DNA of 7,129 nucleotides, from NCBI GenBank assembly GCA_018668095.1, contig JABIQF010000269.1, positions 1-7,129 of the forward strand. Direction: 5' to 3'. The stretch comes from Cellvibrionales bacterium (GTDB lineage Bacteria > Pseudomonadota > Gammaproteobacteria > Pseudomonadales > UBA7434). Positions 1 through 6,834 of this stretch are shown here, one piece after another. How positions within the stretch are numbered: the first letter of the stretch is position 1; every line of letters starts with the position of its first letter. The notes beneath the pieces are model-generated. The model saw only the letters and a program-made list of their open reading frames with translations, was not told the origin of the DNA and did no database searches. A program made the position numbers and the translations under genes.

Positions 1-1023
1 CTTGAGTATGCAGGCAGTAATTTAAATACACTATTTGCCCAACGTAAAAATCTATTTAGTCTGTCTTTTTGGAGAATTTTAAAAGACATTATGCGCTTTA
101 ATCGCGAAGCTATTATTGATTTAGATGATGCCAATATCGATGAGGCAATGACGCTGCGTGAATATTTAGAAGCCAATCATTATAGTGATGCCTTTAAAGA
201 TAATTATTTAGTGCCTATGGGGGCGGCTATCTGGTCTGCGGGTGTTGATTCCATGCTGGACTTCCCATTACTGTTCTTTGTTCGCTTCTTTAAAAATCAT
301 GGTCTGCTCAGCGTGACTAATCGGCCACAATGGCGTGTTATAAAAGGTGGCTCGCGGCAGTACCTTGCGCCGCTAACCAGCAGTTTTTTGCATTGTATTA
401 AAACCAATAGCAAAATTAGTGATATTCAGCGCGATGCAGACCAAGTATGGATTACGACTGCTGATGGGCAGAGAGAGGCTTATGACTATCTTGTTATGGC
501 TACTCATAGTGATCAAGCTTTAGATTTACTAGGTCAGCCTAGTAAAAATGAAAGTGATATTTTAGGGGCGATTCCATATCAAAATAATGAAGTTGTCTTA
601 CATACGGATATCACGCGTTTACCGGCTAACCGTCGTGCTTGGGCTTGTTGGAATTATCGATTGTCGAGCTCTAATTCAAATGCTGGAGTAGACCAAGGCG
701 CAATGTCTCGATTGACCTACGATATGAATTTACTGCAAGGAATTGAATCACCAGAGACATTTTGTGTGAGTCTTAATCAGACCGATACCATTGCACCAGA
801 AACTATATTGGGACGTTATAACTATAGCCATCCAGTATTTACTTTACCGGGTATGCAAGCGCAGTCACAATGGGAGACGTTAGCCGGCCAAAATAGAACA
901 TGGTTTTGTGGTGCTTATTGGGCGAATGGTTTTCATGAAGATGGTGTAAGAAGTGCTTTGCGCGTTGTGAATTCTATTGCGGACAAAACCTCATCAGATA
1001 ATGCACCAACGATACTGGATTAA
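1..1023 (+). CDS. FAD-dependent oxidoreductase, amine-oxidase/NAD(P)-binding family (5' end missing)
   Basis: The frame is open from base 1 without a stop, so the gene begins upstream of the window; the ATG at 91 is internal. Relatives have about 415-440 residues; 340 are visible, so the N-terminal Rossmann FAD-binding glycine motif lies outside. Family marks that are visible: RPQWRVIKGGSRQYLAPL (nt 322-375), a mid-protein segment ending VMATHSDQALDLL, the aromatic stretch RRAWACWNYRL, and near the C-terminus WFCGAYWANGFHEDGVRSAL (from nt 901), the usual second FAD-contacting motif. No membrane segment or signal peptide is seen in this part. The gene ends 5 nt before the DUF1365 gene, which implies one transcript. 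In many proteobacteria this flavoprotein is encoded beside DUF1365 and a CFA-type methyltransferase. Its substrate is not established from sequence; a redox step (desaturation or oxidation) on membrane fatty acids is my inference from context. Confidence 0.85.
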   Translation, partial: LEYAGSNLNTLFAQRKNLFSLSFWRILKDIMRFNREAIIDLDDANIDEAMTLREYLEANHYSDAFKDNYLVPMGAAIWSAGVDSMLDFPLLFFVRFFKNHGLLSVTNRPQWRVIKGGSRQYLAPLTSSFLHCIKTNSKISDIQRDADQVWITTADGQREAYDYLVMATHSDQALDLLGQPSKNESDILGAIPYQNNEVVLHTDITRLPANRRAWACWNYRLSSSNSNAGVDQGAMSRLTYDMNLLQGIESPETFCVSLNQTDTIAPETILGRYNYSHPVFTLPGMQAQSQWETLAGQNRTWFCGAYWANGFHEDGVRSALRVVNSIADKTSSDNAPTILD

Positions 1024-1028
1024 GTGTT

Positions 1029-1880
1029 GTGGATGATCATGTGGAGAGCAGCGTAAAAATTCTTGATACACAAGAGTGCTCTACTGTTCAAAAGCACTCT
1101 GCTGCTCAAAAGTTTAGTAGTGCTATTTATTCGGGCACTGTCTGGCACCAACGGTTATCGCCAAAGCGGCATGCGTTTAAATACCGTGTATTTATGATGT
1201 ATCTTGATTTAGCTGAATTGGATCGAGTCTTTGCAGGCAGTATTTTATGGTCAAGCAAGCAATGGTCACCCGCACGATTTAAAAGAACGGATTTTTTTGG
1301 TGACGAAGAAATATCGTTAGATGATACTGTACGTGATAGCGTAGAGCAGGCAACAGGCAATCGCCCATTAGGGCCTATTCGATTGTTGACCAATATTCGT
1401 TACTGGGGTTTTATCATTAATCCTATAAGTTGTTATTACTGCTTTGATAGTAGTGGTACACGCCTTGAGGCGATGTTGCTCGATGTTACCAATACGCCAT
1501 GGAATGAGCGTCAGCAATATGTGCTCCCTTGCGATAGTGAGTTGAATGAACAAAAGATAAACTTTACAAAGGCGATGCATGTATCGCCATTTATGCCAAT
1601 GAATATGATGTATCAGTGGTGCGGTTCTGCCCCCAATGAGAAGTTGGTATTTTCATTAAGTAATTTTCTTGCTGAAAGCACTGGCGGAAGCAGCAAAACA
1701 AAAGTGTTTGCTGCAGGTGTCAATTTAGTGAGGGAAGAGATTACACCCGCGGCATTGGCAATGATATTACTGCGCTTTCCATTAATGACTTTAAAAGTGT
1801 TTTTTGGTATTCATTGGCAGGCACTTAAGCTTTGGTTAAAAGGATTGAAAATATTTACGCATCCACCGCATCAAGGTTGA
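1029..1880 (+). CDS. DUF1365 domain-containing protein
   Basis: This 283-residue protein belongs to the DUF1365 family, whose biochemical function is unknown. The family domain starts around residue 31 (SAIYSGTVWHQR, then KRHAFKYRVFMMYLDL at 46-61). It continues with LLTNIRYWGFIINPISCYYC (119-138), VTNTPWNERQQYV (153-165) and KAMHVSPFMPMNMMYQW (181-197). It ends with a hydrophobic/aromatic segment at 242-268 that could associate with the membrane. The start is uncertain. No in-frame ATG precedes the domain; GTG at 1029 and GTG at 1041 are the only usual starts after the in-frame stop at 999-1001, and neither has a good ribosome-binding site. This leaves a Ser/Gln-rich leader of 26-30 residues that most relatives lack. 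The gene sits 5 nt after the flavoprotein gene and 46 nt before the CFA-type gene, so co-transcription and a helper role in the same lipid modification are likely. Confidence 0.85.
   Translation: MDDHVESSVKILDTQECSTVQKHSAAQKFSSAIYSGTVWHQRLSPKRHAFKYRVFMMYLDLAELDRVFAGSILWSSKQWSPARFKRTDFFGDEEISLDDTVRDSVEQATGNRPLGPIRLLTNIRYWGFIINPISCYYCFDSSGTRLEAMLLDVTNTPWNERQQYVLPCDSELNEQKINFTKAMHVSPFMPMNMMYQWCGSAPNEKLVFSLSNFLAESTGGSSKTKVFAAGVNLVREEITPAALAMILLRFPLMTLKVFFGIHWQALKLWLKGLKIFTHPPHQG
1073..1100 (+). repeat. 8-bp inverted repeat in the 5' end of the DUF1365 gene
   Basis: AGAGTGCT (1073-1080) and AGCACTCT (1093-1100) are exact reverse complements separated by 12 nt, so the mRNA can form a small hairpin 45-70 nt after the putative GTG start. 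It lies in the leader-coding part ahead of the conserved domain. It is visible directly; any role in translation is speculation, and it may be chance. Confidence 0.4.
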
Positions 1881-1926
1881 TAATAAATAAGTATAAAGTA
1901 GCAATAAAATAACAGGTATATACAGT

Positions 1927-3204
1927 ATGAGTAGTGAGCAGTTGTTAACTCCACCAAGCAAAAGTAAGGCGTCGTTATCTGATCGTTTGATGCCGAAGGC
2001 TTGGGCGCGATCAATGATTCTTAAACATCTTGGTACTATGCAGCGTGGCCAATTAGTGATTAAAGAGAACGGCGAAAAAACCGTTTATGGTGATCAATCA
2101 GATAATGTTGAACTGGTCGCTGAACTCACGATTGTTGATATAGATACGTATTCTGCACTTGCCTTAAATGGCGTGATTGGTGCTGGCGAGTCTTATATGG
2201 AAGGGCATTGGACTTCTCCAGATCTCGTTAAAGTTATTCGTTTTTTTGTTATCAATATGCAAACGCTCGATGCAATGGATGGTGAGCGTACTTGGTTAAG
2301 TCGAATGGGTATGTGGCTGTTAGATCGGGTTAATCGAAATACCATTGCACGTGCGCAAAAAAATATATCGGCGCATTATGATTTAGGGAATGATTTCTTT
2401 AGTTTGTTTCTCGATCAAACGATGATGTATTCGTCAGCAGTTTTTGCGGATGAAAAAATATCATTGTATGAGGCTTCTAATGCCAAGCTTGAAACCATTT
2501 GTCAGCAATTAAAGTTAAATGCCGATGATCATTTAGTCGAGATTGGAACAGGCTGGGGTGGTATGGCCATTTATGCTGCTCAGAATTATGGTTGTAGAGT
2601 AACGACTACGACTATTTCTCAAGAACAGTTTGATTTTGCAACTCAGCGCGTGAATGACTTAGGTCTTAATGATCAAGTGACGGTCTTGATGCAAGATTAT
2701 CGCAAGTTGACGGGGCGGTATGATAAATTAGTGTCTATTGAAATGATTGAGGCAGTAGGGCGGCAATATTTTAGCGAGTACTTTAGTCGCTGCGCCGATT
2801 TATTAAAACCCGATGGCTTAATGTTGATTCAGGCTATTACGATTGCCGATCAACGTTATGATCAAGCAACGAAAGCGGTCGATTTTATTCAGCGTTATAT
2901 TTTCCCAGGCGGCTGTTTGCCTTCGGTCAATATTATTGGCCATCATGTTGCTAGTAATACCGATATGATGATTATCAGCTTGTCTGATATTGGTCGTGAT
3001 TATGCCATTACCTTAGAGCGCTGGCGTGAGCAGTTTTTAGAAAAGTTAGAAACTGTTAGATCGCAAGGCTTTGATGAGCGTTTTATTCGTATGTGGGAAT
3101 ACTATTTATGCTATTGCGAAGGTGGCTTTCGTGAGCGCGTTATCTCCACTGCGCAAATAGTCATGGCGAAGCCAGATTATCGCGCTGTATCTTCTAATCT
3201 TTAA
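1927..3204 (+). CDS. cfa: Cyclopropane-fatty-acyl-phospholipid synthase family methyltransferase
   Basis: This is a 425-residue SAM-dependent enzyme of the CFA/mycolic acid synthase family (E. coli Cfa has 382). Family members transfer a methyl(ene) group to the double bond of unsaturated phospholipid acyl chains at the inner membrane. Visible marks are AHYDLGNDFFSLFLD (149-163), the SAM-binding loop VEIGTGWGG (204-212), IEMIEAVG (271-278) with the expected glutamate E275 (E. coli E239), RYIFPGGCLPS (323-333) and Y359 in GRDYAITL (E. coli Y317). Two residues of the E. coli bicarbonate site differ by hand alignment: C139 becomes S170 and H266 becomes Q302, while I268 is kept as I304. The enzyme may therefore make a cyclopropane or instead a methyl-branched or furan-precursor product. 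ATG 1927 follows a weak AGG at 1914-1916. It lies 46 nt after DUF1365 and 115 nt before the photolyase gene. Confidence 0.92.
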   Translation: MSSEQLLTPPSKSKASLSDRLMPKAWARSMILKHLGTMQRGQLVIKENGEKTVYGDQSDNVELVAELTIVDIDTYSALALNGVIGAGESYMEGHWTSPDLVKVIRFFVINMQTLDAMDGERTWLSRMGMWLLDRVNRNTIARAQKNISAHYDLGNDFFSLFLDQTMMYSSAVFADEKISLYEASNAKLETICQQLKLNADDHLVEIGTGWGGMAIYAAQNYGCRVTTTTISQEQFDFATQRVNDLGLNDQVTVLMQDYRKLTGRYDKLVSIEMIEAVGRQYFSEYFSRCADLLKPDGLMLIQAITIADQRYDQATKAVDFIQRYIFPGGCLPSVNIIGHHVASNTDMMIISLSDIGRDYAITLERWREQFLEKLETVRSQGFDERFIRMWEYYLCYCEGGFRERVISTAQIVMAKPDYRAVSSNL

Positions 3205-3319
3205 GAACCTTTAATATCTTTAGTACTTTTAGATTAGGTGGCATTATTATTATAAAAAATAGATTGTGCTCATTATTATAAAAACACAATAAGCAGTTTT
3301 AGATTAGGAATTAAGTGGT
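3205..3319. repeat. Intergenic spacer with two pairs of direct repeats
   Basis: This 115-nt AT-rich gap between the CFA-type and photolyase genes contains TTTTAGATTAGG twice, exactly, at 3227-3238 and 3297-3308. Between the copies is a second approximate repeat, CATTATTATTATAAAAAA (from 3242) and CATTATTATAAAAACA (from 3271). A copy of CTAATCT in inverted orientation (3194-3200) lies at the end of the upstream gene. The last copy overlaps the AGGA (3306-3309) that probably serves as ribosome-binding site for the photolyase. No convincing terminator or sigma-70 promoter is seen. The repeats could be tandem regulator sites or a relic of local duplication. Confidence 0.55.
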
Positions 3320-4768
3320 ATGTCAGTTAAAAATAAAACCATTGTATGGTTCAGGCAGGACTTACGCATACATGATAACCCAGCCTTACTCTCTGCAGCC
3401 GATGCCGGTGATATTTTACCTGTCTATATTCTTGATGATATTAACGCTGGCGATTGGGCGATGGGGGCGGCGAGTCGCGTATGGTTGCATGAGTCATTAA
3501 AGAAGCTCAATGATTCGCTTGACGGTAAACTCTTGCTGCTTTGTGGTGATGCTGAAACACTTATTGCTGATTTAGTAGAGGCATCAAATGCGACAGCCGT
3601 GAATTGGAATCGCTGCTATGAACCTTGGCGTATTCAGCGTGATCAAAAAATCAAATCGGCGTTAACTGAAAAAGGTATTAAAGTAGAGAGCTCTAACGGC
3701 TCATTACTTTGGGAACCGTGGTCTATTACCAAAAAAGACGGCAGTCCCTATAAAGTCTATTCGCCGTATTTTAAACGTGGCTGTTTGGGATCCGTCGATA
3801 TTATTCGCCCAGTCGTGCGAGCGCCTAAAGTTATCAATTATTGTCGTCGTAATAAAAACATTCATGGTTTGGCATTGGATGAGCTTAACTTACTGCCCAG
3901 TATTCCTTGGGATAAGGATATTCTCAAAGCATGGGACGCCGGTGAAGATGGTGCGCATGATAAACTCACGGCTTTGGTCGCGCGCCGTTTAGAAGGCTAT
4001 AAGCTGGGTAGAGATTTTCCGGCTATGGACAGTACATCGCGTTTGTCACCCCATTTGCATTTTGGTGAGATATCACCGCATCAAGTTTGGTTTCAGGTGC
4101 GCCAAGCAGGTCCCTGTAATGAAGAAGATTTATCGCATTATCTTTCTGAGTTAGGCTGGCGCGAGTTTTCCTATTATTTATTATTCCACTGGCCAACATT
4201 ACCTGATCAGCCGTTTCAACCTAAATATAAGGCTTTTCCTTGGGGTACTGATAACGAGGGGCTGGAGCAATGGCAGAAAGGTCAAACGGGCTTCCCGATT
4301 ATTGACGCGGGAATGCGCGAACTTTGGCAGACGGGTTATATGCATAATCGGGTGCGAATGATTGTGGGTTCGTTTCTCATTAAAAATCAGCTGATTCATT
4401 GGCACCATGGTGCACGCTGGTTTTGGGATTGTTTAGTCGATGCCGATTTGGCGAGTAATAGTGCTAGTTGGCAATGGGTAGCCGGTTCGGGTGCCGACGC
4501 GTCACCGTACTTCCGTATTTTTAATCCCTTATTGCAAAGTGAAAAATTTGATGGTGATGGTGATTATTTGATTCGCTATGTGCCCGAGTTAAAAGGCTTA
4601 CCTAAAAAATATCGTCATAAACCTTGGGAGGCGCCAGCGAATGTTTTGCAAGCGGCGGGCATTGAGTTAGGTGTCGACTATCCGCATCCTATTTTAGATT
4701 TAAAAGTAACGCGTGAGCGTGCATTGGGTGCATTGAAAGCGATGAATAATCAATTGGCTATGGATTAG
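3320..4768 (+). CDS. phrB: Deoxyribodipyrimidine photolyase (class I CPD photolyase)
   Basis: This cytoplasmic FAD enzyme uses blue light to split cyclobutane pyrimidine dimers. At 482 residues it has usual family length. The N-terminal alpha/beta antenna domain starts KTIVWFRQDLRIHDNPAL (6-23). The FAD domain carries TSRLSPHLHFGEIS (239-252), GFPIIDAGMRELWQTGYMHN (324-343) and ADASPYFRIFNP (392-403). Dimer-binding equivalents E277, W280, N343, R344 and M347 are present, as is the electron-transfer tryptophan triad W308-W361-W384 (E. coli W306, W359, W382). M347 fits CPD rather than (6-4) repair. The E. coli folate-antenna residues N108/E109 correspond to W103/R104, so the antenna cofactor cannot be read from the E. 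coli pattern. ATG 3320 follows AGGA at 3306-3309. A photolyase beside this lipid module is a recurrent association in light-responsive bacteria. Confidence 0.95.
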   Translation: MSVKNKTIVWFRQDLRIHDNPALLSAADAGDILPVYILDDINAGDWAMGAASRVWLHESLKKLNDSLDGKLLLLCGDAETLIADLVEASNATAVNWNRCYEPWRIQRDQKIKSALTEKGIKVESSNGSLLWEPWSITKKDGSPYKVYSPYFKRGCLGSVDIIRPVVRAPKVINYCRRNKNIHGLALDELNLLPSIPWDKDILKAWDAGEDGAHDKLTALVARRLEGYKLGRDFPAMDSTSRLSPHLHFGEISPHQVWFQVRQAGPCNEEDLSHYLSELGWREFSYYLLFHWPTLPDQPFQPKYKAFPWGTDNEGLEQWQKGQTGFPIIDAGMRELWQTGYMHNRVRMIVGSFLIKNQLIHWHHGARWFWDCLVDADLASNSASWQWVAGSGADASPYFRIFNPLLQSEKFDGDGDYLIRYVPELKGLPKKYRHKPWEAPANVLQAAGIELGVDYPHPILDLKVTRERALGALKAMNNQLAMD

Positions 4769-4866
4769 CTATTGGTTTTGTATTGTTGATCGAAAGCCTA
4801 TTTTAAAGCAGTTATCAGTAGTTAAAAGCAAAGCAACGAATTTATTGTTACAGGTGATGTCATAAG

Positions 4867-5589
4867 ATGAGTAAATTTATTCTATCCAAAGGCTGGGCAG
4901 ATATTATGTCATCACGCGCAATTCAATTACATCCCTCTTGGCTGGCTCAACTTGAGAGTGAGTTTGATGCGCCTTATATGCAACAGTTGCGTGATTTTTT
5001 ATTGGCGCAAAAGCGTTTAAATAAAGTGATTTATCCTAAAGGCGAAAATATTTTTAATGCCTTTAATAGTACGCCATTCGATGATGTCAAAGTCGTGATT
5101 CTAGGGCAGGATCCTTATCATGGTCCCGATCAAGCGCACGGCTTAAGCTTTTCAGTGCCTAAAGGTATTCGTACACCGCCTTCATTAATTAATATTTTCA
5201 AAGAGCTTCATAGCGATATGGGTTTGGTGATTCCACCACATGGCTGTTTGCAATCATGGGCAGAGCAGGGCGTTTTGTTGCTTAATGCCGTCTTAACGGT
5301 TGAGCATAAAACAGCGGGTGCTCATGCGGGCAAAGGCTGGGAGACGTTTACCGATAAGGTGATTGCTCTATTAAATGAGCAGCAAGAGCATATTGTTTTT
5401 ATGTTGTGGGGTGCTTACGCGCATAAAAAAGGTAAGCTTATTGATAGTGATAAGCACCTTATTTTAAAGTCAGTGCATCCATCACCGCTGTCTGCGCATC
5501 GAGGCTTTTTAGGCTGTCGGCATTTTTCGCAAGCGAATGATTATTTACTGGCAGAGGGTATTGAGCCGGTCGATTGGTCTTTGTCGTAA
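4867..5589 (+). CDS. ung: Uracil-DNA glycosylase (family 1)
   Basis: Ung removes uracil from DNA, produced by cytosine deamination or dUTP incorporation, and so starts base-excision repair in the cytoplasm. All family-1 marks are intact: GQDPYHG (80-86) with catalytic D82 (E. coli D64), the uracil-stacking F95 in HGLSFSV, LLLNAVLTV with N140 (E. coli N123), and VHPSPLSAHRGF with H204 (E. coli H187) forming the minor-groove loop. Length is 240 residues against 229 in E. coli. ATG 4867 is preferred because AGGTGA stands at 4852-4857, 9 nt upstream; an alternative ATG at 4906 (residue 14) has only AAAGG 13 nt upstream and would remove a non-conserved leader. The gene begins 98 nt after the photolyase, in the same direction. 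No clear promoter is seen in the gap, so read-through from the upstream genes is possible. Confidence 0.97.
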   Translation: MSKFILSKGWADIMSSRAIQLHPSWLAQLESEFDAPYMQQLRDFLLAQKRLNKVIYPKGENIFNAFNSTPFDDVKVVILGQDPYHGPDQAHGLSFSVPKGIRTPPSLINIFKELHSDMGLVIPPHGCLQSWAEQGVLLLNAVLTVEHKTAGAHAGKGWETFTDKVIALLNEQQEHIVFMLWGAYAHKKGKLIDSDKHLILKSVHPSPLSAHRGFLGCRHFSQANDYLLAEGIEPVDWSLS

Positions 5590-5614
5590 TATAATGGTTA
5601 ATCACTTCTAACGA

Positions 5615-5640
5615 CTAGAGATTGCCAGCGCTAGAGATTG
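5615..5640. repeat. 10-bp direct repeat at the ung/lipA convergence
   Basis: CTAGAGATTG occurs exactly at 5615-5624 and 5631-5640, separated by CCAGCG. The second copy supplies the lipA stop codon (TAG on the minus strand at 5631-5633). The gap between the two convergent genes is only 41 nt, and I see no hairpin followed by a T-tract for either gene, so mRNA ends may overlap here. The repeat probably reflects a small local duplication. Confidence 0.5.
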
Positions 5641-6695
5641 ATAACGGGTATCGCTGTTTTGTTACTGCCAGCGTTATCGCCTAAGCCTAAATTATTTTTT
5701 TCTAAAATGCGGTCAGCTCTATAGCTTGAACGTACCATTGGCCCAGCCGCTATTTCAGTAAAGCCCATTTCTAATCCTTGCTCTCGGTAAGCAGCGAATT
5801 CATCAGGATGAACCCAGCGTTCAACGGGTAAATGACTTTTAGTGGGTTGTAAATACTGGCCAAGTGTCAGTATATCGACGTTGTGACGACGCATATCTTC
5901 CATGGTGCGGAAAATTTCATCATCGCTTTCTCCAAGTCCTAACATCAAACTGGTTTTTGTCAGAATAGAAGGTTGTTCTTGTTTCGCAAAAGCTAGTACA
6001 TCTAACGTTTGCTGATAGCCAGCTCGAGGGTCTCTAACTCTTTCGGTGAGCCGCTTAACGGTTTCTACATTTTGCGCAAACACTTGCAAACCTGAATTCA
6101 CAACAGTAGCTACATCATTCATTACGCCGCAAAAGTCGGGCGTTAATGCTTCAACCGCTGTAGTGGGGTTTACTTCTCTAATAGCGCGCACGCAGTTGGC
6201 ATAATGCAGTGCACCGCCATCGGCTAGATCATCACGATCAACCGAAGTGAGTACCACATAGCGTAAATTCATTAATTGTACGGAGCGCGCTGCATTCGCT
6301 GGCTCGTCATGATCTATCCAACCGCCAGGATTGCCTGTGTCGACAGAGCAGAAGCGGCAGGCGCGGGTGCAGACTGAGCCCATTAACATAATAGTGGCAG
6401 TACCGTTGCTCCAGCACTCATTCATGTTAGGGCAGTGGCTTTCTTCACAGACAGTGGCAAGGCGATGTTCGTTAACGGTTTCTCGCACTTCATTGAAAGC
6501 TGGGCTGGTTTTCATTGAAATACGTAACCAAGGTGGCTTGCGCTCGGTAGACGGCTTTTCGCTGGTGCTTTTTTTAATGCCGTCTTTGATGGCCGAAAAA
6601 CCCTGCGGGGTAGAAAATTTGACGCCACTTGCCGGTTTATTCTTGGCTTTTTTTGTCGTGTTTTCTGGGTTGTTGCTTGGGCTAGAGCCTGACAT
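5631..6695 (-). CDS. lipA: Lipoyl synthase (radical SAM)
   Basis: LipA inserts two sulfurs into protein-bound octanoyl groups to make lipoyl-E2 and lipoyl-GcvH, the last step of lipoate synthesis. The auxiliary [4Fe-4S] cysteines C83, C88 and C94 (C-x4-C-x5-C) and the radical-SAM cysteines C109, C113 and C116 (C-x3-C-x2-C) are all present, with the closing RSSY motif at 322-325. It has 354 residues against 321 in E. coli. The extra length is a Ser/Lys/Asn-rich N-terminal leader of about 50 residues and a C-terminal tail after RSSYRADR. The centre (VFAQNVETV, VRDPRAGYQQTLDVLAFAK, TKTSLMLGLGE) is more like mitochondrial LIAS than E. coli LipA. PDFCG replaces the usual PDFRG, and AQNVET replaces H-N-[LVI]-E. 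The ATG is supported by a minus-strand GGAAG (plus coordinates 6702-6706), 6 nt upstream. No lipB is found within the 434 nt upstream. Confidence 0.93.
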   Translation of the reverse strand: MSGSSPSNNPENTTKKAKNKPASGVKFSTPQGFSAIKDGIKKSTSEKPSTERKPPWLRISMKTSPAFNEVRETVNEHRLATVCEESHCPNMNECWSNGTATIMLMGSVCTRACRFCSVDTGNPGGWIDHDEPANAARSVQLMNLRYVVLTSVDRDDLADGGALHYANCVRAIREVNPTTAVEALTPDFCGVMNDVATVVNSGLQVFAQNVETVKRLTERVRDPRAGYQQTLDVLAFAKQEQPSILTKTSLMLGLGESDDEIFRTMEDMRRHNVDILTLGQYLQPTKSHLPVERWVHPDEFAAYREQGLEMGFTEIAAGPMVRSSYRADRILEKNNLGLGDNAGSNKTAIPVINL

Positions 6696-6796
6696 GCAGT
6701 GCTTCCGAATAACTAGGGTGGATTAGGTTGTAGTGGGTTTTCAGGTGCTTAAAAAGAAGGAGAGATTAAGCCATAACTCACTTTGTCACTTTAAGG

Positions 6797-6834
6797 AAAA
6801 GCGATGCTGGGGTCAAACCCATAGGCGCTTTTTT
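6797..6834. terminator. Terminator-like hairpin with A/T tracts
   Basis: AAAAGCG (6797-6803) pairs with CGCTTTT (6826-6832). Inside, TGGG (6808-6811) can pair with CCCA (6818-6821), and the right arm runs into TTTTTT (6829-6834). The shape fits a bidirectional intrinsic terminator with a bulged stem. No upstream plus-strand gene needs it, so it may end a leftward transcript from outside the window. It may also be a repeat remnant, since the TGGGGTCAAACCC core resembles short elements scattered in many gammaproteobacterial genomes; that resemblance is from memory. CGCTT at 6826-6830 can pair instead with AAGCG at 6835-6839, giving a competing hairpin. Confidence 0.35.

Noticed and set aside
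91..1023. ATG at 91 as the true start of the flavoprotein
   Set aside because: The frame is open to base 1, and the upstream residues fit the family; a start at 91 would remove the FAD-binding N-terminus.
1127..1580. Two minus-strand frames of 88 and 70 codons inside the DUF1365 gene
   Set aside because: Antisense shadows with no recognisable motifs; the plus strand encodes the conserved domain.
3315..3500. 61-codon plus-strand frame overlapping the photolyase start
   Set aside because: Out-of-frame shadow of the photolyase N-terminus; the overlapped frame carries the conserved FRQDLR motif.
3777..4408. Frames of 71 codons (plus) and 69 codons (minus) inside the photolyase gene
   Set aside because: They overlap intact, conserved photolyase sequence and show no family features.
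5640..5679. GATAACG...CGTTATC inverted repeat near the lipA 3' end as a terminator
   Set aside because: It lies inside the lipA coding sequence, has a 26-nt loop and no T-tract.
6331..6726. 131-codon plus-strand frame with a hydrophobic stretch (LAGLFLAFFVVFSGLLLG)
   Set aside because: It is wholly antisense to the N-terminal half of lipA, whose cysteine motifs are intact. The hydrophobic run is the reverse reading of a Lys/Ser/Asn-rich leader. No ribosome-binding site or family resemblance.
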